Below are positions 6,182 through 7,058 of a stretch of 7,058 bases of DNA, in pieces. Source of the stretch: Candidatus Zixiibacteriota bacterium (GTDB lineage Bacteria; Zixibacteria; MSB-5A5; GN15; PGXB01); assembly GCA_030591405.1 (NCBI GenBank), contig JAUVBC010000112.1:1-7058 (forward strand). Direction: 5' to 3'. Each line of letters begins with the position of its first letter. The stretch's first letter is position 1. The notes under the pieces were generated by a model. That model was not told the DNA's origin. It was given only the letters and a program-made list of their open reading frames with translations, and made no database searches. A program made the position numbers and the translations under genes.

Positions 6182-6255
6182 GGGGCATGTGTAACTTATT
6201 TATTATTAATGATTTATTGCAAATGACACACTTAAGATCAAAGGCCTGATCTTAT
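6182..6255 (+). repeat. Right imperfect direct repeat with perfect hairpin
   Basis: This is the partner of 4563-4636, with identical core ACTTAAGATCAAAGGC (6230-6245). Here the core is part of a perfect inverted repeat: TAAGATCA (6233-6240), loop AAGGCC, TGATCTTA (6247-6254). No T-run follows, so termination is unlikely. It could be a mobile-element end, a REP-like element or a protein site. No transposase gene is in the window. Confidence 0.75.
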
Positions 6256-6291
6256 ACGGCACATTTCAAAGAAGAAAATACTATTGTGGGC

Positions 6292-6310
6292 GGCAGACGC
6301 CTCGTCTGCC
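6292..6310. repeat. GC-rich palindrome, REP-like
   Basis: GGCAGACG (6292-6299) and CGTCTGCC (6303-6310) form a perfect eight-base-pair stem around the loop CCT. It stands out in an otherwise AT-rich 500-base intergenic region between convergent genes. It lacks a T-run on either side, so it resembles a dispersed intergenic palindrome more than a terminator. Only one copy is in this window. Confidence 0.6.
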
Positions 6311-6439
6311 CCAGAGTAACTATCTCACAACAAATTCACTACAACATCACAGTTATTTTTCTCCCTTCATCTTAATTATGACATCAATAATACAAAAACA
6401 GAAATTACAATTTTACTACATATTTATCGTTCAAAAACC

Positions 6440-6506
6440 TGTTTTTGGTAAAACGAACCCATTTTCGTTGTAAAAGTATGAAAGAAAATTACTTACAAGA
6501 ATTTCC
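6440..6506 (+). repeat. Degenerate dispersed repeat, right cluster, unit 1
   Basis: Contains TTTTTGGTAAAACGAACCCA, a TTCGTTGTA block, AAGTATG and CTTACAAGAATTT. It is the closest match to 215-290 and differs by scattered substitutions and one base of length. It is directly followed by the related unit at 6519. The small open frame that can be read across both units (6478-6618) is not treated as a gene, because the copies differ by frame-shifting indels. Confidence 0.6.
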
Positions 6507-6518
6507 CCAAATTGGATT

Positions 6519-6620
6519 AAATTATGAAAAAACTAAAAAATGGCAAAACGAATACCCACCAGTGGTGGCCCATTTTCGTCGTAGTTGTATGGAGGTGATA
6601 AGATTACAAGGAATTTTTTA
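6519..6620 (+). repeat. Degenerate dispersed repeat, right cluster, unit 2 (with GC-rich core)
   Basis: AAATTATGA, ACTAAAAAATGGCAAAACGA, then the small palindrome CCACCAGTGGTGG, then CCCATTTTCGTCGTAG, GTATGGAGGTGATAAG and ATTACAAGGAATTTT. It aligns with 61-165, where the palindrome is replaced by a different GC-rich core (CCTGTCCGCCGCAGGAGG). It ends just before the stop codon of the convergent membrane-protein gene. Function is unknown. Confidence 0.55.
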
Positions 6621-6634
6621 AAATTACAATTTAA

Positions 6635-7045
6635 TCAATACGGCTTATACGGACGGGATTTGGACCCTTTAGGATCAATCGGTTTCCAGTAGCTTTCGGT
6701 TGATTTGTCTATTTTTATATCAAGCGGGTCTTTGCTGAACAATCGCCTCAATAATCCAATCGGTGTGACCGCCAGATAATACACAATGGTTAATATAACG
6801 CGCGTCATAATGTAGCCAAGAATAAACGCCAGTTTCATCCAGACAAATTCAATCGGTTTTAACAATTTTGGGAAAGCGAGACTATTAATAAGAAAGAGAC
6901 CTGCAATAACAAATAAATATGGCCAGGTTGGCCTGTCGTTCCATAATAAAAGACTGCCGATTATTAATAGTACAACTGTCATTGTTATTCCGAAATTTCT
7001 CAAGCGGCGTTTTTCTTGAATTTGTATGTTATTGTTTTTGCTCAT
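6635..7045 (-). CDS. SxtJ-like small membrane protein
   Basis: Predicted inner-membrane protein of 136 aa resembling the SxtJ family, named after a saxitoxin-cluster protein of unknown function and often found near carbamoyltransferases and a DUF5989 mini-protein. A basic N-terminus (EKRRLRNFG, 11-19) leads to hydrophobic segments at about 18-35, 41-58 and 72-96. The conserved end follows: TPIGLLRRLF (94-103), KDPL (105-108), SYW (118-120) and a basic tail. Family assignment rests on recalled pattern similarity. No DUF5989-like or carbamoyltransferase gene follows it here; the region downstream is repeat-filled intergenic DNA. Anything upstream of it lies beyond the window edge, 13 bases away. 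The ATG start has only a weak purine-rich stretch before it. It converges with the ATPase gene. Confidence 0.82.
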   Translation of the reverse strand: MSKNNNIQIQEKRRLRNFGITMTVVLLIIGSLLLWNDRPTWPYLFVIAGLFLINSLAFPKLLKPIEFVWMKLAFILGYIMTRVILTIVYYLAVTPIGLLRRLFSKDPLDIKIDKSTESYWKPIDPKGSKSRPYKPY

Positions 7046-7058
7046 TCTATTGTTAGTT

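Noticed and set aside
6292..6318. Terminator at the GC-rich palindrome
   Set aside because: The stem is strong, but neither strand has a T-run after it.
6478..6618. 46-codon plus-strand frame across two repeat units
   Set aside because: It is composed entirely of the dispersed repeats, whose copies differ by indels that are not multiples of three.
61..6620. CRISPR array
   Set aside because: The repeats are few, degenerate, 70-100 bases long and not separated by uniform spacers; no cas gene is present.
1..7058. tRNA, rRNA or sigma-54 (-24/-12) promoter
   Set aside because: No cloverleaf, rRNA-like segment or properly spaced GG/GC sigma-54 elements were found by eye on either strand.

Overview
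The window looks like chromosomal DNA of a moderately AT-rich, Gram-negative-type bacterium. It carries a lipobox lipoprotein with a FlgD-Ig-like fold, a secreted protein ending in a type I dockerin-like EF-hand pair, an SxtJ-type membrane protein and a sigma-54-type response regulator. That mixture, especially dockerin tails on proteins with no cellulosome context, recalls Zixibacteria and other deep FCB-group lineages. The placement is an inference from gene content only; no rRNA or universal marker gene is present.

Layout. 1-484: no convincing gene, but at least two copies of a degenerate dispersed repeat built around an AAAACGAACCCA-like core. 485-1123: membrane-anchored staphylococcal-nuclease-like protein with a C-terminal His/Cys motif. 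1184-1612: small lipoprotein. 1829-3199: NtrC-type response regulator with a non-canonical GAFTGA loop (GAYTSS), closed by a good terminator at 3231-3261. 3385-4356: secreted dockerin-tailed protein of unrecognised catalytic type, followed directly by an orphan piece of a third dockerin repeat (4360-4446). 4684-6114: AAA_14/DUF4143-type ATPase with a PD-(D/E)XK-like C-terminus, lying between two imperfect direct repeats 1619 bp apart (4563-4636 and 6182-6255). 6256-6634: a GC-rich palindrome and two more copies of the AAAACGAA repeat. 6635-7045, minus strand: SxtJ-like membrane protein, convergent with the ATPase.

The genes do not form one pathway. Most are separated by 60-500 bp and look like single transcription units. 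The nuclease and lipoprotein (60 bp apart) could be co-transcribed, although a TATAAT sits right before the lipoprotein start. The regulator has no sensor kinase in the window.

The most unusual elements are the repeat-flanked ATPase, whose left repeat seems to supply the -35 box of its promoter, the vestigial dockerin tail, the altered sigma-54 contact loop and the multi-copy intergenic repeat near both ends. No complete novel multi-gene system can be demonstrated here.
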